From contig CAZHTS010000054.1 of NCBI GenBank assembly GCA_964535315.1, forward strand, positions 1 through 33,700: a stretch of DNA of 33,700 nt. The letters run 5' to 3'. A program made the translations under genes and the position numbers. The DNA comes from CAZHTS01 sp964535315 (lineage in GTDB: Bacteria; Chloroflexota; Anaerolineae; Anaerolineales; Anaerolineaceae). Positions 1-7,321 of this stretch are shown one piece after another. Numbering within the stretch: the first letter of the stretch is position 1; the number at the start of each line of letters is the position of its first letter. The notes beneath the pieces were generated by a model. That model was not told the DNA's origin and did not search any database. It saw only the letters and a program-made list of their open reading frames with translations.

Positions 1-64
1 CCGGCAGCCTGCGCCGGAAACCATTACCCGGCGCCTTATTCAACCAACGAATGCGGCGCTGTCA

Positions 65-334
65 TTAATAATGATATCTTGCTTGCAGAAAATCGATGCG
101 CTCATCCCGAACGAGGTAAACAATGCGGTGTTCCTGGGTCAGCCTTCTTGACCATGCCCCCGGGGCAAGATATTTAAGTGGCTCGGGTTTGCCCGTTCCC
201 GCAAAAGGATCGCGCAAAATAGCTTCGATTAGATCGAATGCCCTGAGCGCAAGCTTCCGGTCGGTTTCCACCCAGAAACGCAGATCATCGATAAATTCTG
301 GTTGGAATACCGCCGTGCGCTCTTTTTTACTCAA
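65..334 (-). CDS. yoeB: Txe/YoeB-family toxin
   Basis: The 89-residue product has the length and pattern of the YoeB/Txe subgroup of RelE-fold toxins. These are ribosome-dependent mRNA interferases that cleave mRNA in the A site when not held by their antitoxin. Visible hallmarks are an N-terminal F-x-P-E-F-x-D-L-x-x-W segment, the central G-K-P-E-P-L-K-Y run, an E-H-R-I-V-Y strand containing the catalytic-type Glu/His/Arg, and the terminal A-R-Y-H-Y tail. It starts inside the 3' end of the antitoxin gene (8-nt overlap), the usual translationally coupled order of antitoxin then toxin. The family assignment is secure. Activity is inferred from intact motifs. Confidence 0.93.
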   Translation of the reverse strand: MSKKERTAVFQPEFIDDLRFWVETDRKLALRAFDLIEAILRDPFAGTGKPEPLKYLAPGAWSRRLTQEHRIVYLVRDERIDFLQARYHY

Positions 335-605
335 AATCTACCTCGCGCCGTAAGGCCTCTACGGTCAGGGGTTGGGATTCGTTTTTTAACGCCCGGCCCA
401 GAGCGGAAAGCAGGCGCCCGGCATTGGCCGGCGAACGCAGCAGGTAAGCCGTTTCCATCAAGCTTTCCAGCTCCGAAGCAGCAATCATGGCTACTTCTTC
501 TTCGCCCCGGCGTTGAATCACAACAATTTGGCGGTTGTGTGTCACCTCGTCCAGCAATTTTGCCAGCTCTGCGCGGGCCTGTGTATAGGTGGTTTGAATC
601 GTCAT
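327..605 (-). CDS. yefM: YefM/Phd-family antitoxin
   Basis: This is a type II antitoxin partner of the downstream YoeB. It would bind and neutralise the toxin and autorepress the operon. The start is placed at the Met of M-T-I-Q-T-T-Y-T-Q-A-R, because a GGAGAAGGA ribosome-binding site lies just upstream and the paired CTGTACAG operator sits immediately before it. The open frame continues 18 codons further upstream through the operator, but that extension looks untranslated. The 92-residue product has the Phd/YefM N-terminal DNA-binding pattern (A-R-x-x-L-x-x-L-L-D-E-V, then I-V-V-I-Q-R-R-G-E-E-E-V-A-M-I) and a charged C-terminal toxin-binding tail. Confidence 0.92.
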   Translation of the reverse strand: MTIQTTYTQARAELAKLLDEVTHNRQIVVIQRRGEEEVAMIAASELESLMETAYLLRSPANAGRLLSALGRALKNESQPLTVEALRREVDFE

Positions 606-618
606 TTCCTTCTCCATT

Positions 619-639
619 CTGTACAGCATAACTGTACAG
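619..639. promoter_or_regulatory. yefM-yoeB operator, paired TGTACA palindromes
   Basis: Two perfect 8-bp palindromes CTGTACAG (619-626 and 632-639) are separated by 5 bp, with centres 13 bp apart. They lie 14 bp upstream of the yefM start. TGTACA-core palindromes arranged as a close pair are the known YefM/YefM-YoeB binding sites in Escherichia coli, so autoregulation here is a well-founded inference. Confidence 0.8.
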
Positions 640-740
640 CAGAAATGCGGGGCTGTCAAGGCTTCACCAGAGGTTATGGGAAAGTGCCGTCAACAAGATC
701 GTGAACACACAAAATTACCCCCACGTCCAAAACACCCGCC

Positions 741-1425
741 TCATCCGCGTTCCCCGGCCAGTCCACCCGCAGGGAAGACGCTCTCCGCGCTCCCCGTACA
801 CACCGCCACCCAGCGCTCCTCCACCGGCGACAGCCACTTGTGCCTGGGCCAGACCAACTGCAACTGCACCTCAAAGCGCTTTTCCCAGGGCAGCGCGGCG
901 AGAACGCCGCTGGCAATCTCGGCCTGCACGGCCAACTCGGGCAAGAAGCCCACGCCCAGCCCCTCGACCACACAAGCCTTGATGGCAGCTACGCTGCTGA
1001 ACTCCAGCTTCTGAAAGGCGTAGTGGCCCTCTTTGACCAGTTCCTGTTCAAAAAGATGGCGATAGCCGCACCCGCTCTCGGTCAGATAAACCGTCTCGCC
1101 CCACCAGGTCGGCGGCGCACACCTGGTGTAGTTTCGTCAGCCGGTGGCCAGGGGCGGCGATCACCCGCAGGGGCTGCATACTGGTGCAGCGGACGGTCAG
1201 TGTGTCCACATGGACCGGCGGCTGCAAAAGCAGCGCAAAATCCAGCCGTCCATCCAGCACGCGCCGGTATAGCTCCATATCCGCCAGCGGCCAATAGTCC
1301 AGTTGCACGGCCGGCCATTCGCACCGAAACTGCATCAGCCGTTTGGGCAGCCAGTGGGTGAGGATGGATTCTGGCGCGTTACCGTCCGATCCAGCTTACC
1401 TCTGCCGCCATCTGGGCCGGGGCGC
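741..1425 (-). pseudogene. LysR-family regulator, broken and truncated at gap
   Basis: The effector-binding domain of a LysR-type transcriptional regulator is readable on the minus strand. It begins with A-P-E-S-I-L-T-H-W-L-P, continues through L-D-F-A-L-L-L, and ends with E-G-L-G-V-G-F-L-P and a K-W-L-S-P tail typical of the family end. It is not one open frame. A frameshift lies in a run of four C at 1099-1102: removing one base joins A-A-D-L-V-G to E-T-V-Y-L-T-E. A second frame change occurs near 1375-1383. The N-terminal helix-turn-helix would fall in the 100-N gap, and nothing LysR-like follows beyond it. This is either a true pseudogene or low-quality sequence at a contig end. Confidence 0.8.
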
Positions 1426-1525
1426 NNNNNNNNNNNNNNNNNNNNNNNNNNNNNNNNNNNNNNNNNNNNNNNNNNNNNNNNNNNNNNNNNNNNNNNNNNN
1501 NNNNNNNNNNNNNNNNNNNNNNNNN
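1426..1525. other. assembly gap (100 N), flanks unrelated
   Basis: Exactly 100 N. Unlike the other two gaps, the 55 bases on each side do not match each other, so sequence of unknown length is missing here. The LysR reading frame is cut at its left edge. The right flank (1526-1676) is GC-rich, contains a 9-bp direct repeat CCGGCGCCA, and shows no recognisable gene. Confidence 0.95.
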
Positions 1526-1676
1526 ATCGCCTGCCGGCGCCAGGGCGAGCGACCGGCGCCACTGCTGCCAATGCCTTCAGGCCGGGCGTCACCCCGGAAT
1601 GAGCGCAGCCTACAGTTAACCGCCGGCGCTGTGCCACGCCTGCTCCATCCAACCCCGGCAATCCGGTAAATTCCAC

Positions 1677-1712
1677 ATTACTAAATGTCAAAAATTATTG
1701 ACATTTAGTAAT
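1677..1712. promoter_or_regulatory. perfect 15-bp inverted repeat, probable operator
   Basis: Arms 1677-1691 (ATTACTAAATGTCAA) and 1698-1712 are perfect reverse complements around a 6-bp spacer. The right arm contains the -35 hexamer of the operon promoter, so a protein bound here would occlude RNA polymerase. The Xre regulator encoded second in the operon is the obvious candidate ligand, but this is not shown by the sequence. Confidence 0.7.
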
Positions 1713-1726
1713 TTTTGTTGTACTAT
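1698..1726 (+). promoter_or_regulatory. sigma70-type promoter
   Basis: A consensus -35 TTGACA (1698-1703), a 17-bp spacer and a -10 TACTAT (1721-1726, 4 of 6) lie about 40 bp upstream of the first gene of the 1767-5351 operon. The local AT-richness contrasts with the GC-rich flanks. Confidence 0.7.
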
Positions 1727-1766
1727 ATGTCTATAAAGACGTACAGTGTAAGGAGTTCAGAAAACA

Positions 1767-2273
1767 ATGTCTTATCAGGAAAAAAGAACCATCACCAGTA
1801 TCGTTTCAGGCGCCCTGCTGCTGGCTGCCTACTGCATTTACACCCTCAATCGCTTCCACTCGGGCGCGCTGCCTTCAGACAATCTGAAACCCTGGGCCGG
1901 CACCATCCTGGCGTTTATCGGCATCGGGATTGTGCTCACCATCATCATCCAGATCGTTTTTCATATCCTGCTTTCGATCTCGATTGCCGTGAAGAAGAAA
2001 ATCGAGGACGGAACGTGTGATGATCAGGACATCGGCAAATCCATCAACCTGGAAATGGTTGAAGACGAAATGGATAAACTGATCAATCTGAAATCCGCCC
2101 GGGTCAGCTTTATTTTTGCCGGGGTCGGTTTCGTGGCGGCGCTGGTCTCCCTGGTGCTCGATTACTCGCCCGTGGTCATGCTGAACATCCTGTTCATCTC
2201 TTTCAGCCTGGGTTCACTGGTAGAAGGCTTTACGCAGATTTACTTTTACCGCAAAGGAATCCAGTATGGCTAA
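1767..2273 (+). CDS. four-helix integral membrane protein
   Basis: A 168-residue protein with about four hydrophobic segments (roughly residues 12-28, 43-70, 112-130 and 135-155) and a charged cytoplasmic-looking loop around residues 75-108 (K-K-K-I-E-D, E-M-V-E-D-E-M-D-K). The pattern, and the pairing with a small Xre regulator, resembles membrane proteins found next to YgzD/YozG-like regulators in Firmicutes and Chloroflexota, where function is unknown. An AAGGAG site at 1750-1755 supports this start. Its last 8 nt overlap the regulator gene, indicating coupled translation. The protein may gate the regulator's activity, which is inference. Confidence 0.8.
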   Translation: MSYQEKRTITSIVSGALLLAAYCIYTLNRFHSGALPSDNLKPWAGTILAFIGIGIVLTIIIQIVFHILLSISIAVKKKIEDGTCDDQDIGKSINLEMVEDEMDKLINLKSARVSFIFAGVGFVAALVSLVLDYSPVVMLNILFISFSLGSLVEGFTQIYFYRKGIQYG

Positions 2274-2490
2274 GAAATTTATCATCTCGAACCATATTCG
2301 CAGGCTGCGCTTCTTTGCCGGTGAGATGACCCAACAGGATCTGGCTGAAAAGGCCGGCGCGTCAAGACAGACGATCATCGCCATCGAAGCCGGTAAATAT
2401 TCGCCCTCGCTGGAACTGGCTTTCAAAATTGCCGATGTGTTCGGCGTAGCCATCGGTGAAGTTTTCGAGTGTGAAGTGAAAGAGGAATGA
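2266..2490 (+). CDS. Xre-family helix-turn-helix regulator
   Basis: This 74-residue protein is almost entirely a HTH_3 (lambda Cro/C1-type) domain: M-T-Q-Q-D-L-A-E-K-A-G as helix 2, S-R-Q-T-I-I-A-I-E as the recognition helix, then Y-S-P-S-L-E-L-A-F-K-I-A. It ends in an acidic V-F-E-C-E-V-K-E-E tail, the layout of small YozG/YgzD-like repressors. It overlaps the preceding membrane-protein gene and is followed 4 nt later by the DUF4386 gene. It probably autoregulates the operon through the inverted repeat at 1677-1712. The single Cys near the tail is seen but unexplained. Confidence 0.9.
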   Translation: MAKKFIISNHIRRLRFFAGEMTQQDLAEKAGASRQTIIAIEAGKYSPSLELAFKIADVFGVAIGEVFECEVKEE

Positions 2491-2494
2491 GCAA

Positions 2495-3184
2495 ATGATC
2501 TCAAACAGAAAGACCGCCGTCATCGTGGGCATTTTGTTTATCCTGGGAACGGTGGCAGGGATTCTGAGCGTCGTTTTCACCAGCCCAATCCTGAGCGTCC
2601 CAGACTACTTAATAAAAATTTCCGCAAATGAAAGCCAGATCATCCTGGGCGCCCTCTGTGTGCTCATTATGGGTTTTGCGCTCGCCCTGGTCCCCGTGAT
2701 GATGTTTCCCGTCTTGAAAAATCAAAATGAGGCTCTGGCGCTTGGATATGTGGTTTTCAGGGGCGCGCTGGAAACCGCAACCTATCTGGCTGCCGCCGCC
2801 GGCATGCTCCTGCTCATCCCAATCAGCCGGGCGTATGGCAACGCCGGCGCAGCAGAAGCACCCGGCCTGCAAACCTTGGGCGCATTCGTACAAGACGTAA
2901 CCCATTTGCCAATGACGATCTTCGTATTCGGCCTGGGCGCGCTCATTTTTTATTCTCTGCTATTCCAATCCAGGCTCATCCCGCGCTGGTTATCCGTGTG
3001 GGGCTGGATTGCCATCCTGTTGCATCTGGCAACCGGTCTGCTCATAATGGCAGGTATGCAGGAAGAATCTTCCGTATGGAACAGCGTGATGAATTTCCCC
3101 ATATTTCTGCAAGAAATGGTCATGGCAGGATGGCTGATCGCCAAAGGCTTTGCGCCTCCTTCCAGGCTGCCGGACGGAAAATAA
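2495..3184 (+). CDS. DUF4386 family membrane protein
   Basis: The 229-residue multi-pass protein has about six hydrophobic segments (near residues 8-30, 48-75, 90-112, 142-162, 168-188 and 205-220). The order of motifs matches DUF4386: an R-K-T-A-V-I-V-G-I-L-F-I-L-G start, a V-F-R-G-A-L-E-T sequence at the third helix, and a conserved P-R-W-L-S-V-W-G segment before helix five. Biochemical function is unknown for this family. Position between an Xre regulator and two oxidoreductases suggests a stress- or envelope-linked operon, but this is only context. Confidence 0.85.
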   Translation: MISNRKTAVIVGILFILGTVAGILSVVFTSPILSVPDYLIKISANESQIILGALCVLIMGFALALVPVMMFPVLKNQNEALALGYVVFRGALETATYLAAAAGMLLLIPISRAYGNAGAAEAPGLQTLGAFVQDVTHLPMTIFVFGLGALIFYSLLFQSRLIPRWLSVWGWIAILLHLATGLLIMAGMQEESSVWNSVMNFPIFLQEMVMAGWLIAKGFAPPSRLPDGK

Positions 3185-3213
3185 GCTGAGAGCGATAATA
3201 AGTGGAGACCCAA

Positions 3214-4337
3214 ATGAAAGCAATCGTGTATGAAAAAGGCAGTTCCCCAGATGCGCTGGTGCTGCGTGAAGTGGAAAAACCGGTTCCCAACGACCACGAA
3301 GTATTAATCAAGGTCGCTGCCGTTTCCATCAACGCCGCCGATTATCGCTCCATGCGCATGGGGATTATCCCCAAACGCAAGATCTTCGGCGCCGATGTGG
3401 CCGGCCGGGTGGAAGCCGCAGGAAAAAACGTTCAAAACTTGCGGGTTGGCGACGAGGTTTTCGGCGATCTTTCAGGGAGCGGGTTTGGGGGCTTCGCCGA
3501 ATACGTCACTGCGCCCGAGCATCTGCTGGCGTTGAAACCCGTCGAGGTCTCCTTTGTCGATGCCGCCGCCCTTCCTATGGCGGCCATCACTGCCCTGCAG
3601 GGGCTGCGTGATCTCGGCAAGATACAGCCAGGGCAAAAGGTGCTGATCTGCGGCGCCGGGGGCGGGGTGGGCACCTTCGCCGTCCAGCTTGCCGGGTATT
3701 ACGGGGCAGAAGTGACCGCCGTATGTGGGCCCCAGAACGTCGACATCGTGCGATCGCTCGGGGCGGGGCGTGTCATCGATTATTCAAAAGAGGATTTTTC
3801 TACGTCCGGTACACAGTATGACCTGGTGCTGGTGGTAAACGGCAGCCGGTCGCTCTCCGTCTATCAACGAACGATGGCCCCCAAAGGCATCCTGGTCATG
3901 GTTGGAGGCGCCCTGCGCCAGATCCTCAGCCTGATGCTTTTCGGATGGGTGCACACCCTGGGCGGAAAAAAGATGCGCCTGCTTGCCGCCAGGCCCAACG
4001 CCGGAGATTTGCAATTCATCATGAAGTTGGTGCAAGACGGAAAAGTCAGGCCCGTTATCGACAGCACCTATCCATTGGAAGAAACCGCCGCAGCGATCCG
4101 CTATCTCAGNNNNNNNNNNNNNNNNNNNNNNNNNNNNNNNNNNNNNNNNNNNNNNNNNNNNNNNNNNNNNNNNNNNNNNNNNNNNNNNNNNNNNNNNNNN
4201 NNNNNNNNNTTATCGACAGCACCTATCCATTGGAAGAAACCGCCGCAGCGATCCGCTATCTCAGCCAGGGCCATGCTCACGGAAAAGTGGTCATTAATAA
4301 CGTAAAGACGATCCAATCAAGATTTCTAAAGGAATAA
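3214..4337 (+). CDS. NAD(P)-dependent MDR oxidoreductase (quinone-reductase-like), split by false gap
   Basis: A medium-chain dehydrogenase/reductase with a GroES-like N-terminal domain (residues 1-120) and a Rossmann domain carrying G-A-G-G-G-V-G near residue 150, followed by the typical I-D-Y-S-K-E-D-F segment. Structural-zinc Cys clusters are absent, which places it with quinone-oxidoreductase-like members. The ATG at 3214 follows a GGAG at 3204-3207; an upstream GTG at 3202 is less likely. The frame appears broken by 100 N at 4110-4209, but the 55 nt before the gap are repeated after it. Removing 155 nt restores one 322-residue protein ending ...Q-S-R-F-L-K-E. The gene is therefore probably intact. 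Confidence 0.88.
4110..4209. other. assembly gap (100 N) between identical 55-nt ends
   Basis: The 55 nt at 4055-4109 are identical to 4210-4264. A scaffolder has placed 100 N between two contigs that overlap by 55 nt. No sequence is likely missing, and the encoded protein reads through once one copy and the N run are removed. Confidence 0.93.
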
Positions 4338-4340
4338 GCA

Positions 4341-5351
4341 ATGAAAGCAATTGTACTCACGAACTACGGCGCGCCGGATGTTCTTCAACTTACAGAAGTT
4401 GTAACGCCCACCCCGCGCGACAATGAAATACGGATTCAAATCTATGCGACCTCGGTAAATTTTGGGGATCTTATGGCTCGAAATTTTAGAGCCGTTACCC
4501 CTCGCCAGTTCAATATGTTGTTCATCTTCTGGCTTCTGACAAAAATATCTTTTGGCCTCAGAAAACCCAAAACAAAAATCCTGGGAAACGAATTTGCCGG
4601 GGTGGTTGAAGCAACCGGCAAAGATGTAAAACGTTTCAAGAAAGGCGACGCGGTGTTCGGGTATCTGGGTCAAAGCTTCGGCGCGTATGCCGAATATCAC
4701 TGCATGCCCGAGGACGGCTGTGTGGCGCTCAAGCCCAGCAACATGACCTTTGAAGAAGCGGCCATCGTTCCCTACGGAGGAATTATGGCGTTGAATTTGC
4801 TGCGGAAAATGAACATTCAGCGCGGGCAAAAAATCCTGATCAACGGCGCTTCTGGAGGGATCGGTTCGGCGGCGGTGCAGATTGCCAGCGATTATGGCGC
4901 AGAAGTTACCGGCGTATGCGGCACGCCGAGATTGAATTTTGTAAAATCCCTGGGAGCCGACAAGGTCATTGATTACACCCGAGAAGATTTTACCGAAAAG
5001 GGTGAGACCTACGATCTCGTTTTTGATATCTTAGGCAGAACGCCGTTCTCACGGTGCAAAAATGCGCTCAAGCCCCACGGCGTCCAACTTTTCGCCAGCT
5101 TCAAGCTGAAACAGCTCTTTCAAATGCTGTGGACTTCAAGGACGGGCGGCCAGCGGGTCATCTGCGCCATTGCGCCGGGAAGCGCCGAAGATCTCATTGC
5201 CCTCAAAGAACTGATTGAGGCGGGGAAGTTCAAGGCAATCATCGAAAAACGTTACCCATTGGAACAGGCTGCCCAGGCTCACCGGTACGTCGAAGAAGGG
5301 CACAAAAAGGGAAGTGTGGTTATCACCCTGGAACATGACCATGAGGCCTGA
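4341..5351 (+). CDS. NAD(P)-dependent MDR oxidoreductase (quinone-reductase-like)
   Basis: A 336-residue paralogue of the preceding protein, beginning 3 nt after its stop. It has the same M-K-A-I-V start, a GroES-like fold to about residue 125, the nucleotide-binding G-A-S-G-G-I-G near residue 170, and the I-D-Y-T-R-E-D-F segment after the second strand of the Rossmann fold. It also has the C-terminal Y-P-L-E-Q-A-A-Q-A-H-R-Y-V-E-E-G-H-K-K-G pattern of this subfamily. No zinc-binding Cys set is visible. It probably reduces alpha,beta-unsaturated carbonyls or quinones with NADPH; the substrate cannot be read from sequence. Last gene of the 1767-5351 operon. Confidence 0.92.
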   Translation: MKAIVLTNYGAPDVLQLTEVVTPTPRDNEIRIQIYATSVNFGDLMARNFRAVTPRQFNMLFIFWLLTKISFGLRKPKTKILGNEFAGVVEATGKDVKRFKKGDAVFGYLGQSFGAYAEYHCMPEDGCVALKPSNMTFEEAAIVPYGGIMALNLLRKMNIQRGQKILINGASGGIGSAAVQIASDYGAEVTGVCGTPRLNFVKSLGADKVIDYTREDFTEKGETYDLVFDILGRTPFSRCKNALKPHGVQLFASFKLKQLFQMLWTSRTGGQRVICAIAPGSAEDLIALKELIEAGKFKAIIEKRYPLEQAAQAHRYVEEGHKKGSVVITLEHDHEA

Positions 5352-5435
5352 TCGGATTTTCCGGCTTCAAGTTTTCTTGCCCTCCAACAGAATCGACGCC
5401 TGCTGATCCAAACCGCCAGGCGCTGCACAATCCAA

Positions 5436-5463
5436 TGCCAGGACCCACGGATGGGTCCTGGCA
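5436..5463. terminator. 12-bp hairpin, possible transcript end
   Basis: Perfect 12-bp arms (TGCCAGGACCCA at 5436-5447 and its complement at 5452-5463) enclose a 4-nt loop, 85 nt after the MDR stop. No T-run follows on either strand, so intrinsic termination is uncertain. It may stabilise the mRNA 3' end. The rest of 5352-5681 shows no gene that can be supported. Confidence 0.45.
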
Positions 5464-5681
5464 AACGGTTGGAGCCCCCTGAATCGCTCCCTGGTGTTAT
5501 ACTACAGGAAGTAAAGACGGTGGGAAGATCACATGATTTCAGTCGAGACAGGGTCCATCGAAGGCGTATTTCGTACCCCTAGAGCCAATCAAGCGGGATG
5601 CAGCCTGACGGCTGAGAACACGCCGGCAAGGGCTATGCCCGGTTCGAGCAATGCACTGACAAAGCCATAACGAATATAAAA

Positions 5682-6038
5682 ATGAAAACTTTCTCCGATG
5701 TATTCTCGCTTTTGAACCTGGCAGCACTCCTTCTGCTAGAGCTGATGGGGCTGCTGGTATTGTCAGGTATTCTTCCAATTTCAAAAGCCTTTCCTCCAAA
5801 GCATATCCTCAACCGCCAATACGGAGCAGGGATCGTCATCCTATTTGGAGCCCTCTTTGTTATGAATGTAGAGACAGAGTACCTGACTGGCTTAAATATC
5901 TGGCTGCGCCTTTTGATCGACGTATTTTGTATCTTTATGGCGATTTTTGGATGCCGAATTCTTTTCTCGGCATCCAAAGAGATGCGAAAAATCATCAATC
6001 AAAGCAACGACAACCCAACCCCATCCTTAGGGAAATAG
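5682..6038 (+). CDS. small three-helix membrane protein
   Basis: A 118-residue hypothetical protein with three hydrophobic stretches (about residues 12-32, 48-62 and 72-94) and a basic, soluble C-terminus. No family is recognised. The gene stands alone on the plus strand. After removing the false gap at 6079-6178 its stop lies 1 nt from the stop of ung, so the two genes converge tightly. That tight packing and a continuous hydrophobic design support it as real, although the ribosome-binding site is weak. Confidence 0.6.
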   Translation: MKTFSDVFSLLNLAALLLLELMGLLVLSGILPISKAFPPKHILNRQYGAGIVILFGALFVMNVETEYLTGLNIWLRLLIDVFCIFMAIFGCRILFSASKEMRKIINQSNDNPTPSLGK

Positions 6039-6078
6039 CTCAGTTCAAATCCGGCAATTGCCAGTCGATGGGCGCCAG

Positions 6079-6178
6079 NNNNNNNNNNNNNNNNNNNNNN
6101 NNNNNNNNNNNNNNNNNNNNNNNNNNNNNNNNNNNNNNNNNNNNNNNNNNNNNNNNNNNNNNNNNNNNNNNNNNNNNN
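6079..6178. other. assembly gap (100 N) between identical 55-nt ends
   Basis: The 55 nt at 6024-6078 recur exactly at 6179-6233. As with the gap at 4110-4209, this is best read as two contigs sharing a 55-nt overlap that was not merged. No sequence need be missing. Confidence 0.93.
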
Positions 6179-6194
6179 TCCTTAGGGAAATAGC

Positions 6195-6869
6195 TCAGTT
6201 CAAATCCGGCAATTGCCAGTCGATGGGCGCCAGGCCGGCTGCCTGGAGGGCGGCGTTGGTCTTGGAGAAATGGCGGCAGCCGAAGAAGCCGCGTGCGGCT
6301 GAAAGCGGCGAAGGATGCGGCGCTTTCAGCAGGGTATGGCGGCTTTCATCGATCCATTCGGCCTTACGCTGGGCGTAACTGCCCCACAACAGAAAGACTA
6401 CCCGGCTGCTGCTGGCGTTGACCGCCCGCAGTACGGCGTCGGTGAAGTTCTCCCAGCCCTTGCCCTGATGTGAGTTGGCCTGATGGGCGCGCACCGTCAG
6501 CACAGCGTTCAGCAGCAGCACACCCTGTTCGGCCCAGGGAATCAGGCAGCCGTGGTTGGGGATACGAAACTGGACATCCTCGCGCAGCTCTTTAAAGATA
6601 TTCACCAATGAAGGCGGCGCGGCCACCCCCGGGCGCACCGAAAACGCCAGCCCGTGGGCCTGGTTCTCGTCGTGATACGGGTCCTGCCCGATAATCACCA
6701 CACGCACGCGATCCAACGGCGTGTAACGCAGCGCATTGAATACATCTTCCCCCGGTGGGTAAACTTTATAGCTGCGGCGCTCCTCGCCGACAAAGCGATA
6801 GAGCTGCTGGTAGTACGGTTTGTCGGTTTCGCCGACCAGTGCAGGAAGCCAGCTATCAGGAATGGGCAT
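6195..6869 (-). CDS. ung: uracil-DNA glycosylase, family 1
   Basis: Excises uracil from DNA to start base-excision repair in the cytoplasm. The 224-residue protein has the full family-1 signature: the water-activating loop G-Q-D-P-Y-H near residue 61 with the catalytic Asp, F-S-V-R further on, the L-L-N-A-V-L-T segment with the uracil-binding Asn, V-F-L-L-W-G, and the minor-groove loop H-P-S-P-L-S. Length is normal. It is a single gene, convergent with the upstream small membrane protein. The 3' end lies in the copy of the 55-nt repeat to the right of the false gap. Confidence 0.97.
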   Translation of the reverse strand: MPIPDSWLPALVGETDKPYYQQLYRFVGEERRSYKVYPPGEDVFNALRYTPLDRVRVVIIGQDPYHDENQAHGLAFSVRPGVAAPPSLVNIFKELREDVQFRIPNHGCLIPWAEQGVLLLNAVLTVRAHQANSHQGKGWENFTDAVLRAVNASSSRVVFLLWGSYAQRKAEWIDESRHTLLKAPHPSPLSAARGFFGCRHFSKTNAALQAAGLAPIDWQLPDLN

Positions 6870-6928
6870 ACAGGGCTCCTTATACCCGCCGCGGTGAAAT
6901 CAAGTGACCCACGGCCGGTTTGGAATGA

Positions 6929-7321
6929 GAAGATAGTATCATTTTACAACCCTTTCCACACCGGATGGGGTGTGATGCTTTTCGTGAAATTCTGGGGCAT
7001 ATCCTGGACACGGAGCGGCTTTTTGGCTTTCGTCTCCTTTGTTTTGGGCGCGGAGATAGCGTTTCGCTTGAACGGGCGGATCAAGATCTGTACGTCCGGT
7101 CTGCCGAATTTGAGAGATATCCGATCGAAGAACTATTGCAGGAGTTCGTACTGGTGCGCCAATCTCATCTCTCGCTCTTGCGCTATCTCCCCAATCCAGC
7201 CTGGGATCGGACGGGCAGGGTGGGCGGTCTCCTCATTTCTGTGCGGGCAATTGCTTATTTGATGTTGGGGCATGAGCGCCATCACCTGGCTACCATTCAA
7301 ACGCACTACCCGGCTGTGTAA
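6929..7321 (+). pseudogene. DinB-family protein, N-terminally truncated
   Basis: The readable part carries the DinB_2 four-helix pattern: E-I-L-G-H-I-L-D-T-E-R-L-F-G-F-R, a R-G-D loop, an I-E-E-L-L-Q-E-F-V-L-V-R helix, and the C-terminal G-H-E-R-H-H-L-A-T-I with metal-binding His residues. Roughly the first 45-50 residues that normally precede E-I-L-G-H are missing. The open frame begins after a stop at 6926-6928 and the first ATG is at 6965. Remnants do not match the usual first helix, so the gene looks decayed at its 5' end. Its last 32 nt overlap the antisense tail of the flavin reductase fusion. Confidence 0.72.

Noticed and set aside
606..659. Longer 110-residue YefM antitoxin
   Set aside because: The added N-terminus would be read through the operator, and a good ribosome-binding site serves the internal start at 605.
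4055..4264. Tandem 55-nt direct repeat as a real biological duplication
   Set aside because: The same repeat length flanks the other 100-N gap, and collapsing it restores an intact gene, so it is an assembly overlap.
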